A stretch of 48,842 bases of DNA from Candidatus Uhrbacteria bacterium (GTDB lineage: Bacteria > Patescibacteriota > Patescibacteriia > UBA9934 > GWF2-40-263). Positions 1 through 9,166 of this stretch are shown here, one piece after another. Position 1 is the first letter of the stretch. Every line of letters starts with the position of its first letter. Location: the NCBI GenBank assembly GCA_013204385.1, contig JABMNY010000026.1:1-48842 (forward strand), in the 5' to 3' direction. The notes under the pieces are model-generated. The model did no database searches. It worked only from the letters and a program-made list of their open reading frames with translations, and was not told the DNA's origin. The position numbers and the translations under genes were made by a program.

Positions 1-4
1 GTAT

Positions 5-31
5 AAAAAAACCCGATCAGATTGACCGGGT
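5..31 (-). terminator. Intrinsic terminator of the 49..513 minus-strand gene
   Basis: Minus strand reads ACCCGGTCA-atc-TGATCGGGT followed by TTTTTTATAC. Confidence 0.75.
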
Positions 32-48
32 GTGTAGAGGGACGCGTC

Positions 49-513
49 TCAGGCAGCGAGCACTTCGACTGCGCGTTGAGCGCCGAGCTCCTGGAGTCGC
101 GACACGAGGACAGCTCGCAGTTCCGAGCAGGTTGTTGGGTTCCCATCAAAAGGACTCTCGATAGAGCTCTGGTCGGACGGAACCCGTTCCGCCACCGCTT
201 GGCAGATCCAGACGACACTCTCATCGAACTCGATGGAGGGCATCTTCCCTTCCCCGTCCCAGTTGATGTCGAGTTTGGAAAGATCGATCTGACCACTGAC
301 CAAGAACGCACAAATCTCGAGCAAGAGTGCCCGTTTGAGCTTGTAGCCTTGGTTGATGACCTGAACCGTCTTTCTTGCGAGGAACAAGACGACGTCGAGA
401 TCGTCGAAGGTGACGTCTTCGGATGCCTTCTTGACCCCCTCACGGGCGCGATCGAGCTGGTCTTTGAGACCCTGGAAGATCTGCTGACGGGGTATCATTC
501 GCTTTTTGGACAC
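49..513 (-). CDS. Hypothetical protein, GC-rich relative to neighbours; probable GTG start (VSKKRMIPRQQ...)
   Basis: ORF 49..633; promoter at 562-590 lies inside the ORF, so start must be downstream; GGAG 8 nt before GTG at 513. Confidence 0.65.
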   Translation of the reverse strand: MSKKRMIPRQQIFQGLKDQLDRAREGVKKASEDVTFDDLDVVLFLARKTVQVINQGYKLKRALLLEICAFLVSGQIDLSKLDINWDGEGKMPSIEFDESVVWICQAVAERVPSDQSSIESPFDGNPTTCSELRAVLVSRLQELGAQRAVEVLAA

Positions 514-561
514 GGACGCTTCTCCAGATTTTGAAACCGCAAAACACGATTCCGAGACAGA

Positions 562-590
562 AGAGTAGTGAAGATATAAGTCATTGTCAA
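562..590 (-). promoter_or_regulatory. sigma70-type promoter TTGACA-N17-TACTCT
   Basis: Minus strand TTGACA (585-590), 17-nt spacer, TACTCT (562-567). Confidence 0.6.
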
Positions 591-1111
591 GGCATGATAG
601 CCGTTTCCTCAGGTTGTGCCTCAGAGGTCGCAATAAAATTCATCAAGATCACAGAGTCTTCAAAATCTGTCGCTTGAGCATCATCCTCTTCCCGAAATCG
701 TCCATCCCCATTGTCGTGATAAATAAGGGCGTAGTACACCTCGTCTTCCTCTAGCCCTTTATCCACAGAAACAAAGAAATGTTCTCCTCCTGATTGAAGT
801 AGATCTGAGCTTCCAATAATTTTACCCGGCAGACCATCGTTATCATCAAAAATAACAACATACCCAGGCGCTGAAAGGATCACAAATCCAACCTGGACCA
901 AGCTCTGTCCACTCGTTTGATTTTCAAGGTAAATGGCATTTCCCCCTTTTTCTAACATCTGACCATAGGTTGTCGCCCGCGTAGGCTCTAAAAGAACTTC
1001 TTCTTGAGAAGGATTTTGAGGGGTTTTTGGACCCGTCACGAGAATCGCAATAATAATGGCTCCAACAGCCAAAAAGACAAAAAACCAAAGTTTTGGAATA
1101 GCTTGTTTCAT
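587..1111 (-). CDS. Membrane-anchored protein with DUF7282-like domain
   Basis: N-terminal TM segment; PGYVVIFDDNDGLPGKIIGSSDLL...YYALIYHDNGDGRF resembles DUF7282 family. Confidence 0.55.
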   Translation of the reverse strand: MKQAIPKLWFFVFLAVGAIIIAILVTGPKTPQNPSQEEVLLEPTRATTYGQMLEKGGNAIYLENQTSGQSLVQVGFVILSAPGYVVIFDDNDGLPGKIIGSSDLLQSGGEHFFVSVDKGLEEDEVYYALIYHDNGDGRFREEDDAQATDFEDSVILMNFIATSEAQPEETAIMP

Positions 1112-1191
1112 ATCTACCTAGTTTAGCACAATCAGTCTGGACAATTTTTCCACATTCGGCTACACTCCTCTCGTTATTAATAGATAAAGAT

Positions 1192-1437
1192 ATGTCTCAC
1201 ACCTGTCTCGTTACGGGCAAAAAGACGACCGTTGGGAATAACGTTTCTCACTCAAACGTAAAAACAAAGCGCAAACTGTTTCCAAACATGCAGAAAAAGC
1301 GCCTTGTAAACCCAGCTACTGGACGTACCGTTACCGTCATGATTACCACCCGAGGTCTTCGAACCCTCAAGAAGTGGGACCGTGAAGGAAAGCCTTACGA
1401 CCTCGTCGAGCTCAAAAAAGCCGCAAAACTCGCGTAG
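1192..1437 (+). CDS. rpmB: 50S ribosomal protein L28
   Basis: CLVTGKKTTVGNNVSHSNVKTKRKLFPNMQKKRL; TGGACA-N17-TACACT promoter upstream. Confidence 0.92.
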   Translation: MSHTCLVTGKKTTVGNNVSHSNVKTKRKLFPNMQKKRLVNPATGRTVTVMITTRGLRTLKKWDREGKPYDLVELKKAAKLA

Positions 1438-1439
1438 TA

Positions 1440-1466
1440 AAAAACAGCCCTTACAGGCTGTTTTCT
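1440..1466. terminator. Bidirectional terminator between convergent rpmB and hflX
   Basis: AACAGCC-cttaca-GGCTGTT flanked by A and T runs. Confidence 0.8.
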
Positions 1467-2554
1467 ATTTTCTCAACGAGTTCTTTCAATCCTGTTTTAT
1501 TCACAGCAGAGATCCAGATCGGTGCTTCACCTTCGCAAAACTGAGCGATTCGTTCCTTGAGACGATCCGTTGTTTGATCTTCTTTGTTGAACACAACAAT
1601 CCGTGGAGTCTCACTCACTCCCAATCTTTCTAGAATATCATCGACAACTTTTATGTGCTTTACCCAGTTTGGATCGCTCCCATCCACCACATGAATGAGT
1701 AAACTTGCGTCCACTGCCTCAGATAGTGTCGAGGAAAAGGCGTTCAAGAGTTCTGGAGGAAGGTCGTTAATAAACCCGATTGTATCTGACAAAAGAGCGG
1801 TTGATCTACTCCCTGGAAGAAAGAGTTGACCCACACGGGTGTCTAAGGTCGCAAACAACTCGTTCGCAGTATACTCTTTTCGCCCTGTGAGAGCGTTCAG
1901 GAGGGTTGTTTTCCCTGCATTCGTATATCCAACGACAGAAACGGTCTTGAGCCCTTTACGCGCTCTTCCGCTACGCGCCAAATCTCTGCCTTTTTGATAG
2001 GTCTTCAACTTGTCCTTAATTTTCCGTTCTTTCTCTTTCAAGTGACGCTTCATGCGCTCACTGTTGGTTTCTCCAATTCCCACTGACCCAATTCCTCCCC
2101 CCTGCCGAGAAAGCTCCATTCCCATCCCGAAGATCCGTGGTCCCATGTGACGGATACTCGCAAGTTCAATCTCAAGCTTCGCCTCAGCGGTTCGCGCGTG
2201 CTTGGAAAAAATTTTCAAAATCAAATCAACTCTGTCCCATACCTGCATTCCGTACGGTCGCAGAAGTTCAGAGAGTTCATAAATCTGGCGAGGTTTGAGC
2301 TGGGCATTCAAAATAAGAATATTCGCTCCAAGCTCACGTGCCTCTTCTCCCACAAGCGTCACCTTCCCGGTTCCAATAAACGTTTTTGGGTGTGGATGAA
2401 ATCGCTTCTGCCAAGTTTTCACCACAACGATTCCCCCAAAGGTATTCACAAGTTCTTCAAGCTCAACCAAGCGATCCATTGCTTGGTGCTTATTCATGGT
2501 TGGCGCAATCAGATCGATCAACATCGCCTTCTGTGTTTTTTTCTTTTCAGACAT
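1451..2554 (-). CDS. hflX: GTPase HflX
   Basis: GYTNAGKTTLLNALTG, NKEDQ, N-terminal HflX domain. Confidence 0.92.
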   Translation of the reverse strand: MSEKKKTQKAMLIDLIAPTMNKHQAMDRLVELEELVNTFGGIVVVKTWQKRFHPHPKTFIGTGKVTLVGEEARELGANILILNAQLKPRQIYELSELLRPYGMQVWDRVDLILKIFSKHARTAEAKLEIELASIRHMGPRIFGMGMELSRQGGGIGSVGIGETNSERMKRHLKEKERKIKDKLKTYQKGRDLARSGRARKGLKTVSVVGYTNAGKTTLLNALTGRKEYTANELFATLDTRVGQLFLPGSRSTALLSDTIGFINDLPPELLNAFSSTLSEAVDASLLIHVVDGSDPNWVKHIKVVDDILERLGVSETPRIVVFNKEDQTTDRLKERIAQFCEGEAPIWISAVNKTGLKELVEKIENSL

Positions 2555-2577
2555 AGGACTATCCTAGCACACCAAAC

Positions 2578-2602
2578 AAAAAACCGCCCTTTCGAGCGGT
2601 TT
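2578..2602 (-). terminator. Intrinsic terminator after HU gene
   Basis: AAACCGC...GCGGTTT hairpin with T-run on minus strand. Confidence 0.75.
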
Positions 2603-2615
2603 CTTATTGGTTTGT

Positions 2616-2897
2616 TTAAAGTACTGCGTCTTTTGCTGCCTTTGCAACACGGAACTTTACAACAGTCTTTGCAGGAATCTGGATAGATTCACCAGTCAAA
2701 GGATTGCGTCCCATGCGTGCTGCACGGTCCTTCTTTACGAGCTTTCCGAGTCCTGGGAGTGGAAACTCTCCGCCGCTTCGAACCTCTTTCAAGGCCATTG
2801 CAACAAATGCATCCCACTTCTCTCCTGCTTCCTTCTTAGAAATACTGAACATCTCTCCGAAAGCTGTCATGAACTGACTCTTAGTCATTTTTGCCAT
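2616..2897 (-). CDS. HU family DNA-binding protein
   Basis: VRSGGEFPLPGLGKLVKKDRAARMGRNPLTGESIQIPAKTVVKFRVAKAAKDAV. Confidence 0.9.
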   Translation of the reverse strand: MAKMTKSQFMTAFGEMFSISKKEAGEKWDAFVAMALKEVRSGGEFPLPGLGKLVKKDRAARMGRNPLTGESIQIPAKTVVKFRVAKAAKDAVL

Positions 2898-2965
2898 ATG
2901 TAGAAAACTTAAGTTTTACGGGGATTATATTAGCACGGTGTCAAAATTTTGAAAATAGCTAGGGT

Positions 2966-3529
2966 TTAGAGCATGTTCATAACTCCCTCTAAGGCTTCTG
3001 GGAGCGTCGTGCAAGATTCCTCTTTATCGACTGGCCCAGAAAAGTGTTTCTTTCCTTGAAGCACAATTTTTTGCGCTTCAAATTCACTTACAAAAACGTC
3101 CGCATAGGAAAGATCCACATAGGGATCATCATCAGAATGGATCACAAGAAGTTGTGGAAGATGGCTTTGTATTTCATGAAAATCAAGAGGAGTTTCAAAA
3201 AAATTATGGATTTCTTTGAACCCAAGATCCGTTGTAAACCCTGCAACAAACACAGCCCCTCCAATCTGCTCCCCTTCCCCAAGTGTTTCAAGATATCTCA
3301 TAATGGTGGCACATCCAATTGAATGTCCCACAAGAATTGTTTCCAGGTCTGGTTTTCCAATAATCTCTGCAAGAAGTGGGACCCACGAAGATTGTTTTGG
3401 AAATGCCGTTTCTGGCATGGAAGGCACAACTGTTTCTATTCCACAACTGGCGAGCTCACGCACGAGCCATGGATACCAACAATATTCTGGGTACCCATCC
3501 CAACAATGTACAACAATGACTCGTTTCAT
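2966..3529 (-). CDS. Alpha/beta hydrolase, RBBP9/YdeN-like
   Basis: VIVVHCWDG...ILVGHSIGCATIMRYLE nucleophile elbow; start chosen at MKRVIVVHC. Confidence 0.7.
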   Translation of the reverse strand: MKRVIVVHCWDGYPEYCWYPWLVRELASCGIETVVPSMPETAFPKQSSWVPLLAEIIGKPDLETILVGHSIGCATIMRYLETLGEGEQIGGAVFVAGFTTDLGFKEIHNFFETPLDFHEIQSHLPQLLVIHSDDDPYVDLSYADVFVSEFEAQKIVLQGKKHFSGPVDKEESCTTLPEALEGVMNML

Positions 3530-3539
3530 AGACTCGTGA

Positions 3540-3908
3540 TTATCGCCCCTGTGCCCAAAGTCTTGCTTGCTCCATATCCTCTGCAATCATAACAGCCATC
3601 TCTTCATCTCCAGGGAATGGAATAATGTCTCGTAATTTATCGTAAAGGACAACATCAATTCTTTTATCTATAAGATCTTGTTTTACCCCAAGTAAATGTA
3701 CTTCCATCTTCAAATTATATCCCGTTCGACCATCACTAATACAAATAAGCGCGTTATGACGCGCTCCTTCGATTTCTGCCTCACCCACATAGACTCCAAG
3801 GGCAGGAATTAAGACTCCTTGTTCAATCGCAATATTGGCCGTTGGGCACCCTAAGCGCGTAGCCATCCCCTCTCCTTTTTCAACACGTCCACTTAATGTG
3901 AGTTTCAT
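3540..3908 (-). CDS. Stand-alone riboflavin kinase domain protein
   Basis: GRVEKGEGMATRLGCPTANI...GVYVGEAEI matches RibF C-terminal kinase domain; no nucleotidyltransferase domain present. Confidence 0.75.
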   Translation of the reverse strand: MKLTLSGRVEKGEGMATRLGCPTANIAIEQGVLIPALGVYVGEAEIEGARHNALICISDGRTGYNLKMEVHLLGVKQDLIDKRIDVVLYDKLRDIIPFPGDEEMAVMIAEDMEQARLWAQGR

Positions 3909-3922
3909 ATACCTGAATAGAA

Positions 3923-4462
3923 CTACTTTCTGAGCTCTTTCACAAGCTCAAGGGCCTTTTTTACGATCGGAACCATGTCTGGATAGCTCGAAACTCTCTC
4001 GACTTTGCTCAGGGGCACCCATTTTGCCTCATAGACATGCTCCTCCGGATCAGGGTGCAAGACACTCCCCATAGGAGACTGAAACAAGTAGTAATGAATA
4101 TCTTTATGGATCAACTGACCCTTTTTATGAAACTTATCACGAAACCAGATATCAATTTTTCCAATATAATCTAATAAGCGAACCTGCTCCAACCCTAATT
4201 CCTCAAGCGTCTCTCGAGCAGCCGCTTCTTCAATATCTTCCCCTGCTTCTACATGCCCCTTTGGAAACGTCCACTTCCCATAGGAATCTTTCATCACCGC
4301 AAACACTAAACTGTTTCCTGATTTTTGAAACACAATCCCCCCAGCAGAGATCTCCCTCTGGACAGGTTCCTTTTTAGGATCACGAACCCCCGGAGCTTTT
4401 CCTGGAGTTTCTTTTCTTATGTTAGTTTGTCGTCGGTGTGGTAACGACTTCTTGGTAGTCAT
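3923..4462 (-). CDS. NUDIX hydrolase
   Basis: GHVEAGEDIEEAAARETLEELGL Nudix box. Confidence 0.85.
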   Translation of the reverse strand: MTTKKSLPHRRQTNIRKETPGKAPGVRDPKKEPVQREISAGGIVFQKSGNSLVFAVMKDSYGKWTFPKGHVEAGEDIEEAAARETLEELGLEQVRLLDYIGKIDIWFRDKFHKKGQLIHKDIHYYLFQSPMGSVLHPDPEEHVYEAKWVPLSKVERVSSYPDMVPIVKKALELVKELRK

Positions 4463-5690
4463 AAATTCCTAAGATAATTTGAAGGGCAACATCATACTGT
4501 GGATCGATTCCAGCCTGATAATCCTCAAGGGTGTAATCGATAACAACGTCAGGGGCAATTCCCTCTTCATTGATTGATCGACCATCAGGTGTATACCATG
4601 AGGCTGTTGTAATTTTGAATGCAGAACCATCTGAAAGCTCTCGATAATCTTGAACGGATCCTTTCCCATACGTCTGTGTTCCCACAAGCGTCGCGTATCC
4701 GTAATCCTGAAGGGCCCCTGCGACAATCTCTGAAGCAGAAGCACTCCCTCCATTGACCAAAATAACCGTTTGGATCCCTTGAAGTCGGGGAGCAGTCACT
4801 CCTTTAAATGTTTGTGTATCCACTGGATTTCGTTCAATAAGAATTGGATCATACCCCACCCATGCAGACCCAATATCAATAGCTGTTGTGAGTAACCCCC
4901 CTGGATTACTTCTTAGATCCAAAATGATTCCTTTCACATCCGCAGACAGCGCTTCTTGAATTGCTTCAGAAAACAAATCCATGGTGTCATGATTAAATGT
5001 AGAAATAGAGATCTTCATGATATTTTGATCATCGATACTCCATTTCACACTGTCGACAACAATCTTGTCACGCACAATAGAAACATCCACCAACTCATCC
5101 ACCCCCTCACGACTGATGGTCAAAACAACTTCTGTTCCTTTTTCTCCACGAATAAGCATCACGGCTGCCTCTACACTCATCCCCGTCGTGTCTGTCCCAT
5201 CAATTAACACAATCCAATCTCCAGGCAAGAGTCCAGCAAGATCTGCAGGCATTCCAGCAAGTGGAGCGACAATCTGCAAACGATCCTCTTTGATCCCAAT
5301 CTCTGCTCCAATCCCCTCAAATGATCCTTCTAAACTTGAAGCAAAGGCTTTTGCCTCTTCTGGATCAAAATACACTGAATAAGGATCATCTAGCCCTGCC
5401 AACATGCCTTTCAACGCTCCGTAAAACAACTCAACATCTGAAACAGGTTGACGATAATGCTCCTCTTTGACAAAGTTCCAGATATCCCAAAACTGTCTGA
5501 AATCTACGTCCTTTGATAAATAGGACGGAATCTCTCCTTGACCACTTACTTGTCCTTCTCCTGTTGGAACAACAGAACGAACTCCTCGTGACTCTCCGAT
5601 AAAATATCCGAGACTAAACGTCATGATCCCAACAAGAATGACTGAAAGGATAAGCGTTGAGCGCGGAAATGAGCGTGTATGTATCGCCAT
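4422..5690 (-). CDS. S41 family C-terminal processing peptidase
   Basis: PDZ domain plus GGSASASEIVAGALQDYGYATLVGTQTYGKGSVQ. Confidence 0.9.
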   Translation of the reverse strand: MAIHTRSFPRSTLILSVILVGIMTFSLGYFIGESRGVRSVVPTGEGQVSGQGEIPSYLSKDVDFRQFWDIWNFVKEEHYRQPVSDVELFYGALKGMLAGLDDPYSVYFDPEEAKAFASSLEGSFEGIGAEIGIKEDRLQIVAPLAGMPADLAGLLPGDWIVLIDGTDTTGMSVEAAVMLIRGEKGTEVVLTISREGVDELVDVSIVRDKIVVDSVKWSIDDQNIMKISISTFNHDTMDLFSEAIQEALSADVKGIILDLRSNPGGLLTTAIDIGSAWVGYDPILIERNPVDTQTFKGVTAPRLQGIQTVILVNGGSASASEIVAGALQDYGYATLVGTQTYGKGSVQDYRELSDGSAFKITTASWYTPDGRSINEEGIAPDVVIDYTLEDYQAGIDPQYDVALQIILGIYDYQEVVTTPTTN

Positions 5691-5710
5691 AGATTCTTAC
5701 AGGATATACA

Positions 5711-7060
5711 ATGGGAGGTGATATGTCCAAATCATTTAGATTCATCCTTTTTCTCCTCTTTGTTTTTGCGTTTTTAATCTCTGCGCCACTATTGGTGTTG
5801 TACACGGCTGGGTATCGTTTTGATCTCGCTCATGGCCGCATCGTGCACACAGCCGTGCTGAGTGTTACAAGCACTCCAAGAAACGCAACTGTCCTGATTG
5901 ATGCATCCACAAACTCTGACAGAACTCCTGCCGTTATTGAAACGATTCTCCCAGGAGAACATTTAGTGTCACTTGAAAAAACAGGCTATCTCCCGTGGGA
6001 AACACACTTAGAATTTAAAAGTCGTGAAGCAAGAGTCATCGGTCCAATCACGCTCTTTTTAGATACACAACCTGAACTTCAAGAGGTCCTTCCTGGATCA
6101 ATTCTTACTCCACATCCCCCTACGAATCGATTTGCCTATGTCACTCAAGAGAGTTCCTGGCTTGAAGTATGGCTTGTTGATATCACCAAAGAAGAAAAGC
6201 GACTTCTTATGCGTCTCCCCTACGATGCACGTAATCAACATAACCTTACATGGTCAAAAGATGGCGGCTATCTTCTCTTGTCTGAAACACATGGGACTCA
6301 AAGTGACTTACACGTTACGCGTGTTTCAGACGGATTTGCTCTCGAGCTTCCTGAGGAAGCAGAGCAAGTTCAATCCTATTGGTGGGATCTTGAGAATGAG
6401 GAAATTCTCTATACAGATTCTCTCCGTGGAATCACTCGCATTGCTGTTCATAGCGGAACAGTAGAGTTAATTCCTGTTGAGGCAAAACTGGTTACCACCT
6501 ATAAAGATCAACGCATCATCCTTTCTGAAAGTAATAACCGATCTGTTGTTTCATCTTACATTGGAGGAACCGCCTCAATTATCACCTACCTTCCTTTAGG
6601 AGCCTATCAACTCGTAGAAGCTCCTTCTGGGATTCTTGGACTTCAAGATGTGCAACATAGTCGACTGATCCTCATCGATCTTTCCAACCAAGATCAGCCG
6701 ATCCTCCTAAACGAAGAAGCTCGTCTTTGGAAATGGAACTCGGATAACAATACACTTCTGTATTCGACCGGATATGACCTCAAACGCTATATCCGATCCA
6801 TCCATGAAAACCAAACGATTACACGTCTTTCTAAATCCATTACGGCTCTTGATTGGTACCCAGCGTCATCCACGATTCTCTATCAATCAGACGGAATCAT
6901 TGAAAGTTTAAACATCGACAACACAACCATCCTCTCGCAAACAACTTTAAGCCAAGGGATTACGGGTTTCTTCTGGATCGATCAAAATGGGCAGAACCTC
7001 CACCTTCTTGAAAAAAACGGGGAGACATGGAATTGGTGGACACGAGAACTTCAAAAATAA
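5711..7060 (+). CDS. PEGA domain protein with N-terminal TM and propeller-like C-terminus
   Basis: SVTSTPRNATVLIDAS...ILPGEHLVSLEKTGYLPWETHLEFKS. Confidence 0.75.
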   Translation: MGGDMSKSFRFILFLLFVFAFLISAPLLVLYTAGYRFDLAHGRIVHTAVLSVTSTPRNATVLIDASTNSDRTPAVIETILPGEHLVSLEKTGYLPWETHLEFKSREARVIGPITLFLDTQPELQEVLPGSILTPHPPTNRFAYVTQESSWLEVWLVDITKEEKRLLMRLPYDARNQHNLTWSKDGGYLLLSETHGTQSDLHVTRVSDGFALELPEEAEQVQSYWWDLENEEILYTDSLRGITRIAVHSGTVELIPVEAKLVTTYKDQRIILSESNNRSVVSSYIGGTASIITYLPLGAYQLVEAPSGILGLQDVQHSRLILIDLSNQDQPILLNEEARLWKWNSDNNTLLYSTGYDLKRYIRSIHENQTITRLSKSITALDWYPASSTILYQSDGIIESLNIDNTTILSQTTLSQGITGFFWIDQNGQNLHLLEKNGETWNWWTRELQK

Positions 7061-7088
7061 AAGAGAGCCTGCTGGCTCTCTTTTATTT
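7061..7088. terminator. Bidirectional terminator
   Basis: AAAGAGAGCC-tgct-GGCTCTCTTT. Confidence 0.8.
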
Positions 7089-7090
7089 TA

Positions 7091-8173
7091 TTAAAGCTCT
7101 ACAAAACTATTATCTCCAACAATCAACCGATGACCTGTTTTTGGATGTGTTCGCTTGTAGTCAACAAGCTGTGCGTTCACTCCGATAAGACTGTTTACAA
7201 TGCGTCGTGTCGTGTCGATGGATGCTCCTTCAAAAATAATGGAGTGTTCAACTTCTGTTTCATGAATCACAACCCCATCTCCAATAGCGGTATACGGTCC
7301 AATATAGCTTGAAGTAATTTTACAATTCTTTCCAATCACCACTGGCCCACGAATCATACAATCTGCGGTAATGACCGTTCCTTCCCCAATCGCTACAGGA
7401 CCTTGAATCTGAGCGTCTTCATGAGGCTGACAATCAACACAATATTCTTCACGAGGCGTATCATCCATGATAAGCGCATTCCCCTCAATAAGGGCGTCCG
7501 GGGTTCCTGTATCCTTCCACCAGCCAGTAATCTCTTCATGACCGACAGTTCCATTGTTAATGTACCACGTGATCACGTCCGTAATTTCGTATTCACCTCG
7601 TGATGAAGGTTGAATCGTTTTGTACGCGTCAAAAAACTTTTCATCAAAGAGATAGATTCCTGTCACCGCAAATGGTGATGGAGGATTTTCTGGTTTTTCA
7701 ATCGTTGATTTTAGTTTTCCGTCCGGATGAAATTCTGCGACACCAAAACGTTGTGGATCCTTTACATGAGAAAGCGCGATCATACAATCAAGCCCTTCGT
7801 TCTGAAATCGATCAACAAACTGATTGATGGAACCGAGAATAATATTATCTCCAAGAAAGAACAGGAACCGTTCTCCTTTGAGATGCTCTTCTGCGTTGGC
7901 TACCACATGCGCAAGCCCCTTCGCTCCTCCACGCTGTTCCAAATATGTGATCTTCGCTCCAAACTCAGACCCATCGCCCAAATTCTCGCTCATGTACTTC
8001 ACCTCACCAGGATTCACATTAATAATGATATCCATGATACCGGCATCTGTAATCTTTTTGAGAACATACCAAAGCATAGGCTTATTCGCGAGCGGAATAA
8101 GATGTTTGTTCCGTGTCCAGGTAATTGGGCGAAGCCGTGTCGCATGACCACCAGCTGCAATAAGTGCTTTCAT
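7091..8173 (-). CDS. rfbA: Glucose-1-phosphate thymidylyltransferase, long form with left-handed beta-helix
   Basis: MKALIAAGGHATRLRPITWTRNKHLIPLANKPM; C-terminal hexapeptide-like repeats. Confidence 0.85.
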   Translation of the reverse strand: MKALIAAGGHATRLRPITWTRNKHLIPLANKPMLWYVLKKITDAGIMDIIINVNPGEVKYMSENLGDGSEFGAKITYLEQRGGAKGLAHVVANAEEHLKGERFLFFLGDNIILGSINQFVDRFQNEGLDCMIALSHVKDPQRFGVAEFHPDGKLKSTIEKPENPPSPFAVTGIYLFDEKFFDAYKTIQPSSRGEYEITDVITWYINNGTVGHEEITGWWKDTGTPDALIEGNALIMDDTPREEYCVDCQPHEDAQIQGPVAIGEGTVITADCMIRGPVVIGKNCKITSSYIGPYTAIGDGVVIHETEVEHSIIFEGASIDTTRRIVNSLIGVNAQLVDYKRTHPKTGHRLIVGDNSFVEL

Positions 8174-8221
8174 AGTTTTAGGACTTTACTCCTTTTTAAA
8201 GAAAAAGGTCAATCTATAAAG

Positions 8222-8247
8222 AAAAAGCAACCATATTTCAGGTTGCA
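8222..8247 (-). terminator. Hairpin terminator of 8319..9014 gene
   Basis: GCAACC...GGTTGC followed on minus strand by TTTTTC. Confidence 0.6.
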
Positions 8248-8318
8248 AGCGTACCCAGGTGTTTTCCTTTACAAGCCCTTTTGAAGCTTGTAGAGGGAAG
8301 AACCTAGATGTCGTTTGT

Positions 8319-9014
8319 TCAGGCGAGCAGCGACATGGCACTGCGCAGATGTCCGTTGAGGAGCTTCCTGCGTCGGGCTTCACGAAGAGTCTCACGAGAC
8401 ACCCATATGAAGTCATCTGGATTCGACGATCGAGCGGTCGCGTGGTCGATCAGCTCACGATCCGTCACCATGAGTCCATACTGGTTCTCCTTCTCGAAAA
8501 ACCTTCCGCCGTCCTCCGAAGCCAGTTCCCATTCCTTGAATCCACGGACGATCACGATCAATGGAACGCGCGAACCATGTGCATTCATATTGGCCATACT
8601 TGCCTGGAAGGGCGGACTCAGAAGCACACGACTCTGAGAACCGTCTTTGAGGACGACTCCCATGTTGCCGGGCTCCGCCTTGGCACGCACGAGTACGTCC
8701 CCGGACTCGTTGTCGACAATGAGCAGGATGTACCCACCCTCGTCAACCACCATCGGAGACTCCCAAGCCGTGACCTCACGACCGGACCCCACCTTCGTCA
8801 CCACGTTCACCACGCGGTAGAAACGACCGTCCGGACGCCCGATTGCGTCGGTACCCACGACCCACCTGGACGGGGGATCCTCGGAATCCTCGACGAGCTG
8901 ACCCGTCTGAGGGAATTCCTCGAACTCCCCAATCTCCGCCTGCATCGCCAACCGCGGGGCATTGCGGAGCAGCCAGTCATATGCTCCTGCATACGTATCG
9001 TGTACTTCAGACAT
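8319..9014 (-). CDS. Half-length NDP-hexose 2,3-dehydratase-like protein
   Basis: DGRFYRVVNV, VLVRAKAEPGN...LLSPPFQASMANMN, FIWVSRETLREARRRKLLNGHLRSAMSLL resemble motifs of EvaA/TylX3-type dehydratases; start MSEVHDTY preceded by GAAGAGG. Confidence 0.7.
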   Translation of the reverse strand: MSEVHDTYAGAYDWLLRNAPRLAMQAEIGEFEEFPQTGQLVEDSEDPPSRWVVGTDAIGRPDGRFYRVVNVVTKVGSGREVTAWESPMVVDEGGYILLIVDNESGDVLVRAKAEPGNMGVVLKDGSQSRVLLSPPFQASMANMNAHGSRVPLIVIVRGFKEWELASEDGGRFFEKENQYGLMVTDRELIDHATARSSNPDDFIWVSRETLREARRRKLLNGHLRSAMSLLA

Positions 9015-9094
9015 CATCAACCTCTTCAATCCGTGTCAGGCACGGTAATATGTGCACCTCTGAAGGCGCGTTGGTCTGGCTTATGCCAGGCATA

Positions 9095-9123
9095 AACATA
9101 GTCGAGCGGATCGATTTTGTCAA
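9095..9123 (-). promoter_or_regulatory. sigma70-type promoter TTGACA-N17-TATGTT
   Basis: TTGACA (9118-9123), TATGTT (9095-9100) on minus strand. Confidence 0.6.
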
Positions 9124-9127
9124 TCAT

Positions 9128-9152
9128 AAAACCGAGCGTTTGCTCGGTTTTT
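9128..9152. terminator. Bidirectional terminator
   Basis: AACCGAGC-gttt-GCTCGGTT with flanking A and T runs. Confidence 0.75.
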
Positions 9153-9166
9153 GTTGGTTTGTTTGA

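Noticed and set aside
22-534. 170-aa plus-strand ORF antisense to 49..513
   Set aside because: Minus-strand reading has promoter, ribosome-binding site and terminator; plus reading has none.
8259-9095. 278-aa plus-strand ORF antisense to the dehydratase-like gene
   Set aside because: Composition artefact; recognisable dehydratase motifs are on the minus strand.
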